Source of the DNA: CAZRRV01 sp964602735
GTDB lineage: Bacteria; Bacillota; Clostridia; Oscillospirales; Acutalibacteraceae
NCBI GenBank assembly: GCA_964602735.1
Contig: CAZRRV010000010.1
Span: 1 to 43,056, forward strand
Reading direction: 5' to 3'
DNA length: 43,056 bases
A program made the translations under genes and the position numbers. Shown in pieces: positions 25,321-34,431 of the stretch. The notes beneath the pieces are model-generated. The model made no database searches. It was not told the DNA's origin and saw nothing but the letters and a program-made list of their open reading frames with translations. Positions within the stretch are counted from its first letter, which is position 1; the number at the start of each line of letters is the position of its first letter.

Positions 25321-25331
25321 CCCGGCGGCGC
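25303..25331. other. GC-rich inverted repeat overlapping a promoter
   Basis: GCGCCGCCG (25303-25311) and CGGCGGCGC (25323-25331) are perfect complements around an 11-nt loop. On the plus strand a T-rich run follows (25341-25350), which would suit a terminator only for plus-strand transcripts, of which none is expected. A 12-bp palindrome GCGCGGCCGCGC lies nearby at 25360-25371. Confidence 0.6.
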
Positions 25332-25391
25332 GCTTGTTTATAATTTTTTTACATTTCCCGCGCGGCCGCGCCGCGTACATCCGCGAACCTT

Positions 25392-27812
25392 TTATTCAAC
25401 ATCGGTGCGCGACAGTATGGCGGCCGGCGTTTTGCGCATGGTCACGAAAACCGGTATAAGCCCGACCAGGGCATTAAACACATAAAGCAACGCCACCGCC
25501 GCCAGAACAACCGCCGGGTTCATCACGAAAAGCGCCGAGGCGTCGGATATCCGGCATATATGGTACATCGCGTAAGCCATTATCGCTACGCCCGGCAGGC
25601 AACCGACCGTGGTAACGGCGAAAATTTCTCCCGAAAAAATGCGGTAAATATCACTTTTTTTCACACCAATGGCGCGCAAAGTGCCGACTTCTTTTATTCT
25701 CGACATAAACGACGCGCGCACCATAAGCAAAATTTCGATAAGCGACACCAGCAGCACCAGAATCTCCATGGCGAACGCCGCCGTTAACATTCCCTTCTGC
25801 TGTAAAATATAATTCTCCCTGTCCTGTTCGTAAGCATCGACGGCGCGCAACCCCATCGCCCGAAGTGACTCCGCGACGATTTTGCTGTCGCTCGTTAGAA
25901 CAGTAAGTCCGTCGCCTCTTTGAAGCGATAATTCAAGCAAAGCGCGCTGCGTTACCAAATAGCCCGACACTTTCTCCGTCGGCTCGTAATAACCTACAAC
26001 CGTCATGTCTTTCCCGCAGAGTTTTACTTCTTTTACCTGCCTGTTAAGCGGCATTTCTTCGCGCATGGCATACGGCACCGCCGCCTCTCCGTCGGCCGCC
26101 GGCATTCTTCCGGCTTTTACGGCGACGGAGTCTTTCACCGCCGACGCGTCTTCAAGCGGCGAACCGTTTACCGTCATGTCGTTACCGGTACGGTAATTGT
26201 AATAAACGATCTCGTTAAACAATTCGGGCGCCATATACGCGGTAGGCTGCGAACAGTCGGCAATACCGACGATACGCAGATCGAACGGTAACTCGTTTGC
26301 GAAGGTAAGCAGCTTTCCCACAACCTGCGACGCCGTGTAATATCCGGCGCATTCAGCCCTCATATCGGTTCGCAGCGCGGAATCGACAAGCATTTTATCC
26401 AGAACAACCTCGCGGCTGTTTTGCGGCAGTCTCCCCGCGACGATATCTCCCTCTGAAAGTTTGCCGACATCACCGAGGCAGGCGGCGAAATCCACCGATT
26501 CCCCGGATGTCTGATAATAATCGTTGAACGGCATACAAAACACCACGGAACTTTGCGTGGGGAGAATATACTCGACTCCGTCAGCCGCGGAGTATTTATC
26601 GTAAGCTTCAAGCGAAATTCCCGTTCTGTTTGACAGCAGACTGTTTTTATTGTGCAGAACAAACTCGCTGTCTTCCAGGGAAAACACCCCGGCGACACCC
26701 GAAAACGCAAATGTCGCGAATATTCCCGCCATCAGGAACCCGATCATAAGCATTTTTTTCGGAACCGAATATGCGGCAACCGTCTTAAACCCCTGCCCCA
26801 CCGATTTGAAAAAGCCCGTTACCGAACTGTATTTTTCTTTGTGGGTCGACGGCGGCAACGTAAAATCGTAATCATCGGCATCGGGCTTTTCAACCCGGCT
26901 GTAATGCCCGTCGACGAATTTAACGGCGGCGCCGTCCCCCGCCGGTTCCACACGGTAGCCTTCGGCGCACACATAAAGATTGCCGTTGCGCACCGCGAGA
27001 GTTACATGCGGACTGTCGCCGGCTTCGCCGTAAAAATCCACATTTACACCGTCATCCCGCATTTGCGCGTGCTTTTCAAAATCCCGCAAATACAGGGTGC
27101 TGTCGATACGGTAATCAAGCCCTTCGTCGTGCGTATTGTCGTAATCGGCGACTACCGCGCCGTCTTTAAGCTCGATTATTCGCGAGGCGAAAAACCTGGC
27201 AAGTTCCACTTCATGGGTGACGAGCACAACAAGCCGGTCGCGTGATATGGCTTTTATTATACGCATAATTTCAACGCTGTTGGCGCTGTCTAAATTACCG
27301 GTGGGTTCGTCGGCGATAATTATGCGGGAGTTCTTTACAAGAGCGCGGGCGATACCGACCCTCTGCCTTTCTCCGCCGGAAAGCATATCCGCCTTGCGGT
27401 TGCGGTAGCGGTACATATTAACCGCGTTTAAGACATAATCCACCTTTTCGCGGATTTCCTTCTCGTTTTTCATCCCCGTAAGGCGCAACGCCACCGCTAC
27501 ATTTTCGTAAACCGTCGCGGAATCGATCAGCTTGTAATCCTGAAAAATATAACCGATATTCAACCCGCGTATGCGATCTACCGTTCCGGCGCGGCGGCGG
27601 GTTATCCGCTCCCCGTTAATATAAATATCCCCGCTTTGCACTTTGTCAAGCCCGCCCATGGCGTTAAGTAGGGTCGTTTTGCCGCAGCCGGAAGGTCCCA
27701 GCAGCGCGACAAGCCCTTTTTCGCCCAAGTCGAGGGTAGTTTCGTTTATGGCGTGGATTTCGTTTTTTCTGCCCTTATTGAAGAACCTGTTTACCTTTTC
27801 GAGTTTTATCAC
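25392..27812 (-). CDS. ABC exporter, ATPase fused to FtsX-type permease (806 residues)
   Basis: A fused exporter. Residues 1 to about 230 are a complete ATPase: Walker A GPSGCGKTT, signature LSGGERQRVGIARAL, Walker B IIIADEPTGNLD. A linker of about 110 residues with beta-rich character follows, then a first membrane helix (MLMIGFLMAGIFATFAFSG). A large external domain of about 330 residues comes next, and three C-terminal helices form the FtsX domain with EVGTLRAIGVKKSD. The layout mirrors MacB, with one soluble ATPase and four helices per chain, so it probably works as a dimer. It starts at GTG 4 bp after the preceding fusion's stop, showing translational coupling. Peptide or envelope-stress export is the family theme; substrate unknown. 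Confidence 0.9.
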   Translation of the reverse strand: MIKLEKVNRFFNKGRKNEIHAINETTLDLGEKGLVALLGPSGCGKTTLLNAMGGLDKVQSGDIYINGERITRRRAGTVDRIRGLNIGYIFQDYKLIDSATVYENVAVALRLTGMKNEKEIREKVDYVLNAVNMYRYRNRKADMLSGGERQRVGIARALVKNSRIIIADEPTGNLDSANSVEIMRIIKAISRDRLVVLVTHEVELARFFASRIIELKDGAVVADYDNTHDEGLDYRIDSTLYLRDFEKHAQMRDDGVNVDFYGEAGDSPHVTLAVRNGNLYVCAEGYRVEPAGDGAAVKFVDGHYSRVEKPDADDYDFTLPPSTHKEKYSSVTGFFKSVGQGFKTVAAYSVPKKMLMIGFLMAGIFATFAFSGVAGVFSLEDSEFVLHNKNSLLSNRTGISLEAYDKYSAADGVEYILPTQSSVVFCMPFNDYYQTSGESVDFAACLGDVGKLSEGDIVAGRLPQNSREVVLDKMLVDSALRTDMRAECAGYYTASQVVGKLLTFANELPFDLRIVGIADCSQPTAYMAPELFNEIVYYNYRTGNDMTVNGSPLEDASAVKDSVAVKAGRMPAADGEAAVPYAMREEMPLNRQVKEVKLCGKDMTVVGYYEPTEKVSGYLVTQRALLELSLQRGDGLTVLTSDSKIVAESLRAMGLRAVDAYEQDRENYILQQKGMLTAAFAMEILVLLVSLIEILLMVRASFMSRIKEVGTLRAIGVKKSDIYRIFSGEIFAVTTVGCLPGVAIMAYAMYHICRISDASALFVMNPAVVLAAVALLYVFNALVGLIPVFVTMRKTPAAILSRTDVE

Positions 27813-27816
27813 GGCG

Positions 27817-30078
27817 CTACGCCCCCTCTCTGTATCTGCGCATTACGGAATCCTTAAACAGCTTGCGGCAGTAGCGGAAAGCGATAAACACCGCCATGGC
27901 AATCAGAACGGCAAATATAACCGCAAAATGGACGGGATGCAGGTAACGGATCGCGTCGCTAATATACCCGAAAGAAACAGCGCCGGTTTTAATCGGCCCG
28001 ACAAGTATTAAGAGTATAAGGAATGAAATTGCCGATACGGCGGCGAGTTCGGTGATAAGCAGATTGCGCGCAACCCGCCTGGAGGCGCCCAGAGTGCGCA
28101 GCGTAGTGTAACATCCGTTGCGTGAACGGAGCACAATGCGTATGATAAAATAAGCCACAAAGAACAGCGCCGCGACCAGCAGTATCAGTACAAATCCCTC
28201 GACAAGCGTAAGCAGTTCGCCGGCGCCCGCGCCGTCGGTCGCACGCGCGTCGCGAAGCGCCAGCGGCGTATAACCCGCGGCTTTAAGTTCGTTTACCGTT
28301 TCATCAATCAGCTGTGTGTCTTCAACATATACCGAACTCTGGAAAATTCCCTTTTCGGTAAACCGTTTCCAATCGCCGGAATTTACGTATATAACGTCTT
28401 CGAGTTCGGCGCTGTACGGAATGCCGGTAAGTTTTTCAAAATCGGTTCTCGTATAACCGGCTGTGATTTTAAGCGAAAGTTTATCGGTAAAATACGGGTT
28501 TTCAATCGCCAGCCGCAATTCTTTGCCGACGCATTTGCCGTCTTCAAATCTGTCGCTCATGTTGCCGCTTACATAAGCGCCTCCGGCGGGTACGGTATCG
28601 AGCGGAACTATCGGTGCTCCGGAGACGGTCGGGTCGTCAAAGTCGTCGGTAAGAATTCCCGGTATCGGCGCCCCCGTCATATTTCCGTCACCGAATGAAA
28701 CGGTCACGGTATTATACCTTTCTATGGCGTCGCGCCTCGTCTCTTCCAGCAATTTTTCTCCGCCGAAAATCATATCGGTTCTGCCGTCAAGTTCGCCGTC
28801 GATCGCAACCCCGACAATCCGTATTTTATCGCCGCGCTTCCCCCTCGCGACTTCGCGCATCATCTCCCTGCCTATAACACTGTCGATTTCATCGGCAACA
28901 TAGGAGCCCGGATCCGTAACAAGAATAACCTCATCGGGAGATTCCGGCATTCTGCCGGCGGAAAGTTTCCCTTCAAACGAATCAATCGGATTTACGGTGC
29001 AGTTAAACCAGAAACCGTAATCCTCCGAGTAAAAATCGGCAATATAATCGACCAGCAAATCGTCCGTGTCGATCTTTTTTACATTGTTCATAGCGTTCAG
29101 CGCCGCAAAATCGCCGTCGGATATCGGGGTGCCGTCGGTTTTCTTTATAACTATACGGTCGTCGGATCGGTTCGGGAACATCCAGTTCCAGCCGCTTACC
29201 GACGCCTCGTAAGCCTCTTTTTGAAACGCGGCGTATGTGCCTCCCAACGTGGCGCCGATTAACAAAAAGACGGCGAAAATCAGCACAAACTTTGCGGGAA
29301 TATTAAACGCGTTGCGCAATCCGAGCCGCAAAACCCCTCCGGCGGAAAGATTTTTCGCAGCGGATCCGGCGGATACCGGTTTTTCGGCCTCTTCCCGGGC
29401 GGGGGTAAGCCGTCGGTCTTCCAGCACCCGTCCGTCATGCATCTTTATTATACGGGTGGCGTAAGGCTCAACCTGCTCGGGGCTGTGCGTAACTATAATT
29501 ACAAGCTTGTCTTTCGCCACCTCGCTTAAAAGGCCGATAACATCGGCGGCTGAGGCGCTGTCAAGGTTGCCGGTGGGTTCGTCGGCGACTATAATCGGGG
29601 TGTCTTTCGCGAGGGCGCGGGCTATCGCGACACGCTGCTTCTGCCCGCCGGAAAGTTTGGAACATTTTGTGTGAGCGAACGCCTTCATCCCGACCCGATC
29701 TAATATTTCGAGTGTTTTCCGTTTCGCTTCTTTCTGAGCCGCTCCGTTCAGCCGCATGGCAAGCTCGACATTCTGCGCCGCCGTATAACTGCCGATAAGA
29801 TTGAAATTCTGGAAAATATTCCCGATATAACGGCGGCGGTACGACTCGAAATCCGCTTCGGTATAATGCCCGGTTTCTTCGCCGTTTACATACATTTCCC
29901 CCTCTTCGTAACTGTCGAGCCCGGAAATTACATTAAGCAGCGTCGATTTCCCGCTGCCGGATTCGCCCGTAATCACCACAAACTCGCCCATGTCGAGTTG
30001 CAGGTTCACCTTGGTTATACCGCTGGTGATTACTCCTTTGCTGTAATAGAATTTTGAAACGTTTTCTAATTTTAGCAA
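27817..30078 (-). CDS. ABC exporter, ATPase fused to FtsX-type permease (753 residues)
   Basis: First gene of the exporter block and a paralogue of the 806-residue fusion. The ATPase has Walker A GESGSGKST, signature LSGGQKQRVAIARAL and Walker B IIVADEPTGNLD within residues 1-230. One helix (KFVLIFAVFLLIGATLGGTY, near residue 270) precedes an external domain of about 340 residues. Three terminal helices (from about 640) carry the FtsX domain with TTLRTLGASRRVAR. The start codon is TTG at 30078 with GGGGAGGGG 5 nt upstream, a rare start that may limit expression. Both fusions are coupled, so the machine may be a heterodimer. No histidine kinase or response regulator is adjacent. Confidence 0.9.
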   Translation of the reverse strand: MLKLENVSKFYYSKGVITSGITKVNLQLDMGEFVVITGESGSGKSTLLNVISGLDSYEEGEMYVNGEETGHYTEADFESYRRRYIGNIFQNFNLIGSYTAAQNVELAMRLNGAAQKEAKRKTLEILDRVGMKAFAHTKCSKLSGGQKQRVAIARALAKDTPIIVADEPTGNLDSASAADVIGLLSEVAKDKLVIIVTHSPEQVEPYATRIIKMHDGRVLEDRRLTPAREEAEKPVSAGSAAKNLSAGGVLRLGLRNAFNIPAKFVLIFAVFLLIGATLGGTYAAFQKEAYEASVSGWNWMFPNRSDDRIVIKKTDGTPISDGDFAALNAMNNVKKIDTDDLLVDYIADFYSEDYGFWFNCTVNPIDSFEGKLSAGRMPESPDEVILVTDPGSYVADEIDSVIGREMMREVARGKRGDKIRIVGVAIDGELDGRTDMIFGGEKLLEETRRDAIERYNTVTVSFGDGNMTGAPIPGILTDDFDDPTVSGAPIVPLDTVPAGGAYVSGNMSDRFEDGKCVGKELRLAIENPYFTDKLSLKITAGYTRTDFEKLTGIPYSAELEDVIYVNSGDWKRFTEKGIFQSSVYVEDTQLIDETVNELKAAGYTPLALRDARATDGAGAGELLTLVEGFVLILLVAALFFVAYFIIRIVLRSRNGCYTTLRTLGASRRVARNLLITELAAVSAISFLILLILVGPIKTGAVSFGYISDAIRYLHPVHFAVIFAVLIAMAVFIAFRYCRKLFKDSVMRRYREGA

Positions 30079-30408
30079 CCGTACCCCTCCCCTGTATTGT
30101 GTCCCCGGTTTTTAAGTCTTAAAAAGATTACCGCAGGTACGGCGCCGGTAAATTCTCCGTACCGCGGCAAAGAATTTTCCGCAATTCCGTACACAGCCCC
30201 TTCCCGCTATTCTTTTCGCTGTCGCCATTCACCGATCGGGACAAATCGGGGCAAGGATCCGAGCGTCCGCACACAGCCGTGAACGCCGCGTATATTTACC
30301 GCGCCGCAAATCTCCGTGTTTCCGTTTCAGCATTCAGAGCATCACACGCCAACCGTTTCCGCGTGATATTTTATGTGCCGGCATACACGGTTCCGCGGCG
30401 TTCGGCAG
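30079..30408. other. Intergenic region between the exporter block and the PHP gene
   Basis: About 330 bp. It must hold the promoter of the exporter fusion genes and the 3' end of the PHP transcript. I find no convincing -35/-10 pair; the only distinct element is the palindrome at 30109-30125. Confidence 0.45.
30109..30125. promoter_or_regulatory. Palindrome upstream of exporter genes, operator candidate
   Basis: TTTTTAAG-T-CTTAAAAA is a perfect 8-bp inverted repeat around one base, 31 bp before the TTG start of the exporter operon. The position and symmetry suit a dimeric repressor site; no regulator gene is nearby to support this. Confidence 0.35.
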
Positions 30409-31833
30409 TTAAAAATGCGCACCGTTGTTCCTGCTTTCATCCCGCGTCAGCGAAGAACCGCTTGTCGTCGGTCCCTCGTTCTTTTGGATATTTCTCCATT
30501 TCCCGCAAAAAGCCTTTCTGCGCTCGGAAGGTGTGATAACCGGCGCCAGGCCGTAGAACCGTCCGTAAAATTTATCGCCCTCGCCGGCAAGCAGGTTCAG
30601 CGGTTCTTCCCCGATCTCCTCGCGTATATATCGCCGCATAAGGCTCCCCTCGCCCGCGAACAGGCGACGGGTAGCCTCGAAATAATGCGCGTAAAGGAAG
30701 TGCGCAAACTGCACAAGCCGGTAATCGCCGTAGAAGCGCACCGCGCCGCCGTCGAGTTCTCCGGCAACGCTCATCCCCCGGCGCACGGCATCAACAATAC
30801 TCTCCTCCGCGTTCTTTTCCGCAAACACCACGGTGAATTTAGTCGCGAAAGCGGTAAAATTATCGTTGTGGCAATCGCTGGAACCGACGACGCTTATATT
30901 ATTGCCTTTTAATTTCTGCTCCTGCCACTGGGCAAGCTGCATATTTATACCCTGCGGATCGACTCCGCCCACAAGTTCAAACGCGTCGAATATTCTTTGA
31001 TCAAACAGCAGGTTGCAGAAATCCTCCGACAGATTACGAATATTGCTTTTCCAATACGGATGCGCCAATATCGCGATACCGCCGAATTCATGAATTTTCC
31101 CGCACGCCCAAACCGCCTCGGCTATTCTCGAACGGTACTGTTCGGGTACACGGGTCAGAGATTTTTCAATCCGCGCGGTTTCCTCCTCGAAATTCGCCCG
31201 ATCGTTGATGTACAGGGCATCGACGCTCGCATTCCCGCCTATGTGGACAATATGCAGTTTACTGCCCGGGGTATGCACCTCCTCGCCGTGCATAAAGCAC
31301 AGTCCGAGATCGACCCCGTCGTATGCCTCTTCCGCCATTTTTGACGTATAATACCGGTTATGATCGGTAAGGGTGTAAAAATCGTAGCCCGTTTCGCGGT
31401 ACCTCGCCGCCGTCATAGCCACATCGTCGATACCGTCGGAATAATACGAATGTGTATGTAAATCCCCCTTCAGGGGCCGCAGTCCGAACAAATCACCGCG
31501 AACCGCGTACATGCTCATCTCAATGTACTCCCCGCCCTTTTCACGGAAGCGCACCGAATACTCCATCTCGCGTTCAAAGGTAAAATCGAACCACAAATAG
31601 CCGTCTTTCGCGCGACAGACCGTGTTGGGCTCAACGGGTTTGTGGTAATCGGGCATATCATCGCGCATACCGCCCACCCACATTTCGTAATATTTGTCAT
31701 CGCGGAAAAACCGGCAGCCGCCTTCCGGCACGATCGCGACGCGGGTGCGAACCCCGACTTTCGCAACCGCCGGGAAACATTCGTAAAGCGGGTAGCGGCA
31801 GGTATATTCGTTCATCGAACCCGACAAAGCCAT
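30409..31833 (-). CDS. PHP-domain metal-dependent phosphoesterase-like protein
   Basis: A 474-residue protein whose middle third is a PHP domain. Metal-binding motifs appear in order: GDLHTHSYYSDG, LTDHNRYYTS, HGEEVH, ILAHPYWKS and GSSDCHNDN. The N-terminal about 125 residues form a separate region rich in aromatic and charged residues, and the C-terminal about 100 residues are helical; neither is recognised. PHP enzymes hydrolyse phosphoesters or sit in nucleases and polymerases; substrate here is unknown. The start is the ATG at 31833, 9 nt after CGGAGG, in preference to the frame opening at 31881. It is transcribed divergently from glpK with a promoter at 31900-31928. Confidence 0.87.
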   Translation of the reverse strand: MALSGSMNEYTCRYPLYECFPAVAKVGVRTRVAIVPEGGCRFFRDDKYYEMWVGGMRDDMPDYHKPVEPNTVCRAKDGYLWFDFTFEREMEYSVRFREKGGEYIEMSMYAVRGDLFGLRPLKGDLHTHSYYSDGIDDVAMTAARYRETGYDFYTLTDHNRYYTSKMAEEAYDGVDLGLCFMHGEEVHTPGSKLHIVHIGGNASVDALYINDRANFEEETARIEKSLTRVPEQYRSRIAEAVWACGKIHEFGGIAILAHPYWKSNIRNLSEDFCNLLFDQRIFDAFELVGGVDPQGINMQLAQWQEQKLKGNNISVVGSSDCHNDNFTAFATKFTVVFAEKNAEESIVDAVRRGMSVAGELDGGAVRFYGDYRLVQFAHFLYAHYFEATRRLFAGEGSLMRRYIREEIGEEPLNLLAGEGDKFYGRFYGLAPVITPSERRKAFCGKWRNIQKNEGPTTSGSSLTRDESRNNGAHF

Positions 31834-31899
31834 AGCTTTATGCCTCCGTATTTTTGTTCGCGCCCCGGGCGCAGCGGCCAAGGATACACACTATGTAGA

Positions 31900-31928
31900 A
31901 TTATAGCAGAATTTTTCGGGAATTTCCA
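31900..31928 (-). promoter_or_regulatory. Sigma-70-type promoter of the PHP gene
   Basis: Minus-strand TGGAAA (31928-31923), 17 bp and consensus TATAAT (31905-31900). Leader about 60 nt. The divergent glpK promoter in the same gap is less clear; TAAAAT at 31990-31995 is a possible -10. Confidence 0.6.
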
Positions 31929-32052
31929 TAAAAAACTGGCCACCGGCAAAAATATGACGGAAAGTATTTTCAAACCGGGCGGCAATATGGTAAAATAATC
32001 TGTACGGCAAACGTTGGTCGCCGCGATAAATCGAAAGAAGGAGATGCGTGTT

Positions 32053-33543
32053 ATGCCTCGCTATATTATGGCACTGGATCAGGGAACTACAAGTTCAAGA
32101 TGCGTACTGTTCAACGGGAAAGGAGAAATATGCGGTATGGCGCAAAAAGAATTTCACCAGATTTTTCCGCAACCCGGTCTGGTTGAACACGATCCCGAAG
32201 AAATTCTTGCCTCACAGCTCTGGGCGGCTAAAACGGCGATGGAACGGGCGGGCGCTACGGCGGGCGACATCGCGGCTATCGGGATTACAAACCAGCGCGA
32301 AACAACGATTGTGTGGGACAAACACACTGGTCGCCCCGTATATAACGCCATTGTATGGCAATGCCGCCGCACGGCGCCGCGAATCGAGCGGCTGAAAGCC
32401 GACGGTATGGCAACCGCCGTCTACGAAAAAACGGGGCTTATCCCCGACGCGTATTTTTCCGCCACAAAAGCGGAATGGATACTGGATAATGTCCCCGGCG
32501 CGAGAGAACGCGCGATAAACGGCGATCTGCTGTTCGGAACGGTTGACAGCTGGCTTATATGGAATTTAACCGGCGGTCGGGTTCATACAACCGACTATAC
32601 CAACGCCTCGCGAACAATGCTTTACAATATCTACCGGCATTGTTGGGACGGTGAACTGTTGCGGTATTTTAACATTCCGGAAAGCATGCTGCCGGAAGTC
32701 CGCCCGTGCAGCTGTGTTTACGGCGAAACGGCCGCCGGCATATTCGGCGGCGAGATACCGATTGCGGGTTCGGCGGGCGACCAGCAGGCGGCGCTTTTCG
32801 GGCAATGCTGTTTCGACCCCGGGGAAATGAAAAACACTTACGGCACCGGGTGCTTTATGCTGATGAACACCGGCGAAAAACCGGTTCGTTCCGATTGCGG
32901 GCTGATTACAACGGCGGCGGCGGACGACGGCGCGGGATTTTCGTACGCGCTCGAGGGGAGCGTATTCGTGGCAGGGGCCGCCGTACAATGGCTGCGAGAT
33001 GAAATGCACATGATAGAAACCGCTCCGCAAAGCGAAAAATGCTGCGAAGCGGCCGGAAATACGGGCGGCGTTTATGTAGTGCCGGCGTTTGCCGGCATGG
33101 GCGCTCCGTACTGGAACCCGTACGCGAGGGGAACGGTTGTGGGGCTTACACGCGGAACTTCGCGCGACCAGTTCGTGCGCGCGACCGTGGAATCGATGGC
33201 ATATCAGGTTTGCGATTTGGCGGAGGCGATGGAGAAAGACACGGGTTTAACCATACGTGAACTTAAAGTAGACGGCGGAGCCTCCTCCAACGATTTTCTG
33301 ATGGGCTTTCAGGCGGAACTGCTGAACGCCGATATAGTCCGCCCCGCTTGCGTTGAAACCACGGCACTCGGCGCGGCTTATCTCGCCGGGCTCGCGACAG
33401 GCTACTGGAGCGGCAAGGATGAACTTCGCCTGAACCAAAAGATCTCGCGCCGCTTTACGAACCGTATCGACGAAAACGAACGGGAAACAAGGCTACGCGG
33501 ATGGCGCCGCGCCGTAAACTGCGCCCTTGAATGGGCAAAATAA
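32053..33543 (+). CDS. glpK: Glycerol kinase
   Basis: A 496-residue FGGY-family kinase that phosphorylates glycerol to glycerol-3-phosphate in the cytoplasm. The N-terminal phosphate-binding motif YIMALDQGTTSSR is intact, as are GITNQRETTIVWD, the two FGGY-type signatures (near VPAFAGMGAPYWNPYARG and ELKVDGGASSNDFLMGFQ) and TALGAAYLAGLATGYW. Length is normal. The start at 32053 follows AAGGAGAT by 7 nt; an upstream in-frame ATG at 32014 lacks one. No glpF, glpD or glpP is adjacent, so glycerol uptake and oxidation must be encoded elsewhere. The product could feed PlsY, whose gene is about 18 kb away. Confidence 0.97.
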   Translation: MPRYIMALDQGTTSSRCVLFNGKGEICGMAQKEFHQIFPQPGLVEHDPEEILASQLWAAKTAMERAGATAGDIAAIGITNQRETTIVWDKHTGRPVYNAIVWQCRRTAPRIERLKADGMATAVYEKTGLIPDAYFSATKAEWILDNVPGARERAINGDLLFGTVDSWLIWNLTGGRVHTTDYTNASRTMLYNIYRHCWDGELLRYFNIPESMLPEVRPCSCVYGETAAGIFGGEIPIAGSAGDQQAALFGQCCFDPGEMKNTYGTGCFMLMNTGEKPVRSDCGLITTAAADDGAGFSYALEGSVFVAGAAVQWLRDEMHMIETAPQSEKCCEAAGNTGGVYVVPAFAGMGAPYWNPYARGTVVGLTRGTSRDQFVRATVESMAYQVCDLAEAMEKDTGLTIRELKVDGGASSNDFLMGFQAELLNADIVRPACVETTALGAAYLAGLATGYWSGKDELRLNQKISRRFTNRIDENERETRLRGWRRAVNCALEWAK

Positions 33544-33705
33544 ATTCCGCCGATACCGTTTATCCGGCTCCGGCAGACACAACACAATTATTTATGCTCG
33601 GCACGCGTTAAGATAATGCCGCAGCACGCGGTTTCGGCTTTTTTCGCGAATTTGCCGCACGCAACCGCGGGACGGTATTAACGGCGGCTGTCGTCGTTTC
33701 GGCAC

Positions 33706-33756
33706 AAAAAAATCCGGCGGCCAACCCGCGCTCAGCGCACACGGCGCGGTGCCGCC
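33706..33756 (-). terminator. Intrinsic terminator of the nifS-thiI-cinA operon
   Basis: Read on the minus strand, GGCGGC (33756-33751) and GCCGCC (33721-33716) form the base of a stem. It is extended by ACCGCGC/GCGCGG pairing, and GGA plus seven T follow (to 33706). It starts 6 bp after the stop codon of the last gene. Confidence 0.85.
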
Positions 33757-33761
33757 TGACC

Positions 33762-34253
33762 TTAAAAGAACAGACCGGGAATAATATAGCTTACCACACT
33801 CATAATAATGCCGGCGGCAATTACGCCGAGGGTTATCGCCACGAGCGACTGCTTTATGCGGATGCCCATGGCGTCGGCGACAAGCGCCCCCGTCCAGGCG
33901 CCGGTACCGGGCAACGGTATCGCAACCAGGCAGAAAAGCCCGACCAGCCGGTATTTTTTCACGGCGCCGCTTTTGCGTTGCGCACGCCCCTCAAGCCAGC
34001 TTACAAACCTCTCCATGGTCTTGCTCTTGCGCCGCAGAAAGCTGAATATCCGCTTTAAGAAAACCAGCAGAAAAGGTATCGGCAGCATATTGCCGACAAC
34101 GCATATCGGAAACGCAAGCGCCAACGGGATTTTGAGTATGCTTGCCGCGATAAGTCCGCCGCGCAGTTCCGCCACAGGCAAAAGAGAGATCAAAAATACC
34201 ACCAGTTCCGGAGGAAATACATCTTTCAGAGTATTTATAATGTTTTGTATCAT
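33762..34253 (-). CDS. Small multi-drug export protein family membrane protein
   Basis: About 163 residues with four to five helices. PELVVFLISLLPVAELRGGLIAA near the N-terminus and GTGAWTGALVADAMGI in the C-terminal half are the characteristic segments of the Sm_multidrug_ex (COG2426) family. Its export role is by name only; a transport function has not been settled for most members. I chose ATG 34253 because ATGGAGA lies 9 nt upstream. The frame is open to 34367 only because the GC-rich cloverleaf lacks stops. It is the last gene of its operon, with a terminator immediately after. Confidence 0.82.
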   Translation of the reverse strand: MIQNIINTLKDVFPPELVVFLISLLPVAELRGGLIAASILKIPLALAFPICVVGNMLPIPFLLVFLKRIFSFLRRKSKTMERFVSWLEGRAQRKSGAVKKYRLVGLFCLVAIPLPGTGAWTGALVADAMGIRIKQSLVAITLGVIAAGIIMSVVSYIIPGLFF

Positions 34254-34283
34254 CGGGTTAATCTCCATCGTTCTGGTATCGGG

Positions 34284-34365
34284 GTGCGCGGCGGCCGCGC
34301 GCCGCTTTTGCGGCGTGCGGGCGGCCGCCCGCGGCGCGATTTTCGCGCCCGCGGCCGCCGCGCAC
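34284..34365. repeat. 82-bp cloverleaf-like nested palindrome
   Basis: Outer stem: 34284-34299 and 34350-34365 are perfect 16-bp complements. Inside are three hairpins in a row: CGCCGC-TTTT-GCGGCG (34300-34315), a perfect 16-bp palindrome (34317-34332), and a 7-bp stem GGCGCGA/TCGCGCC with a 3-nt loop (34333-34349). Only T34316 is left unpaired between stems. GCGGCCGC occurs at 34291, 34321 and 34351, exactly 30 bp apart. It lies between the stop of the CinA-like gene and the start of the export gene, with no T-run in either direction. Function unknown. Confidence 0.9.
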
Positions 34366-34431
34366 ATTCAGCCGTTTCGCCGGTTTACGGCTTCGTTTTC
34401 CGCGTTTGGCCGACTATATACCGGCGATCCG

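Noticed and set aside
34284..34365. tRNA gene (because of the cloverleaf shape)
   Set aside because: Stem lengths, loop contents and invariant bases do not fit tRNA; the outer stem is 16 bp and the hairpin loops are absent or only 3-4 nt.
34268..34367. Longer N-terminus of the small export protein through the cloverleaf
   Set aside because: The added residues are an Ala/Arg-rich translation of the palindrome, and a good ribosome site marks ATG 34253.
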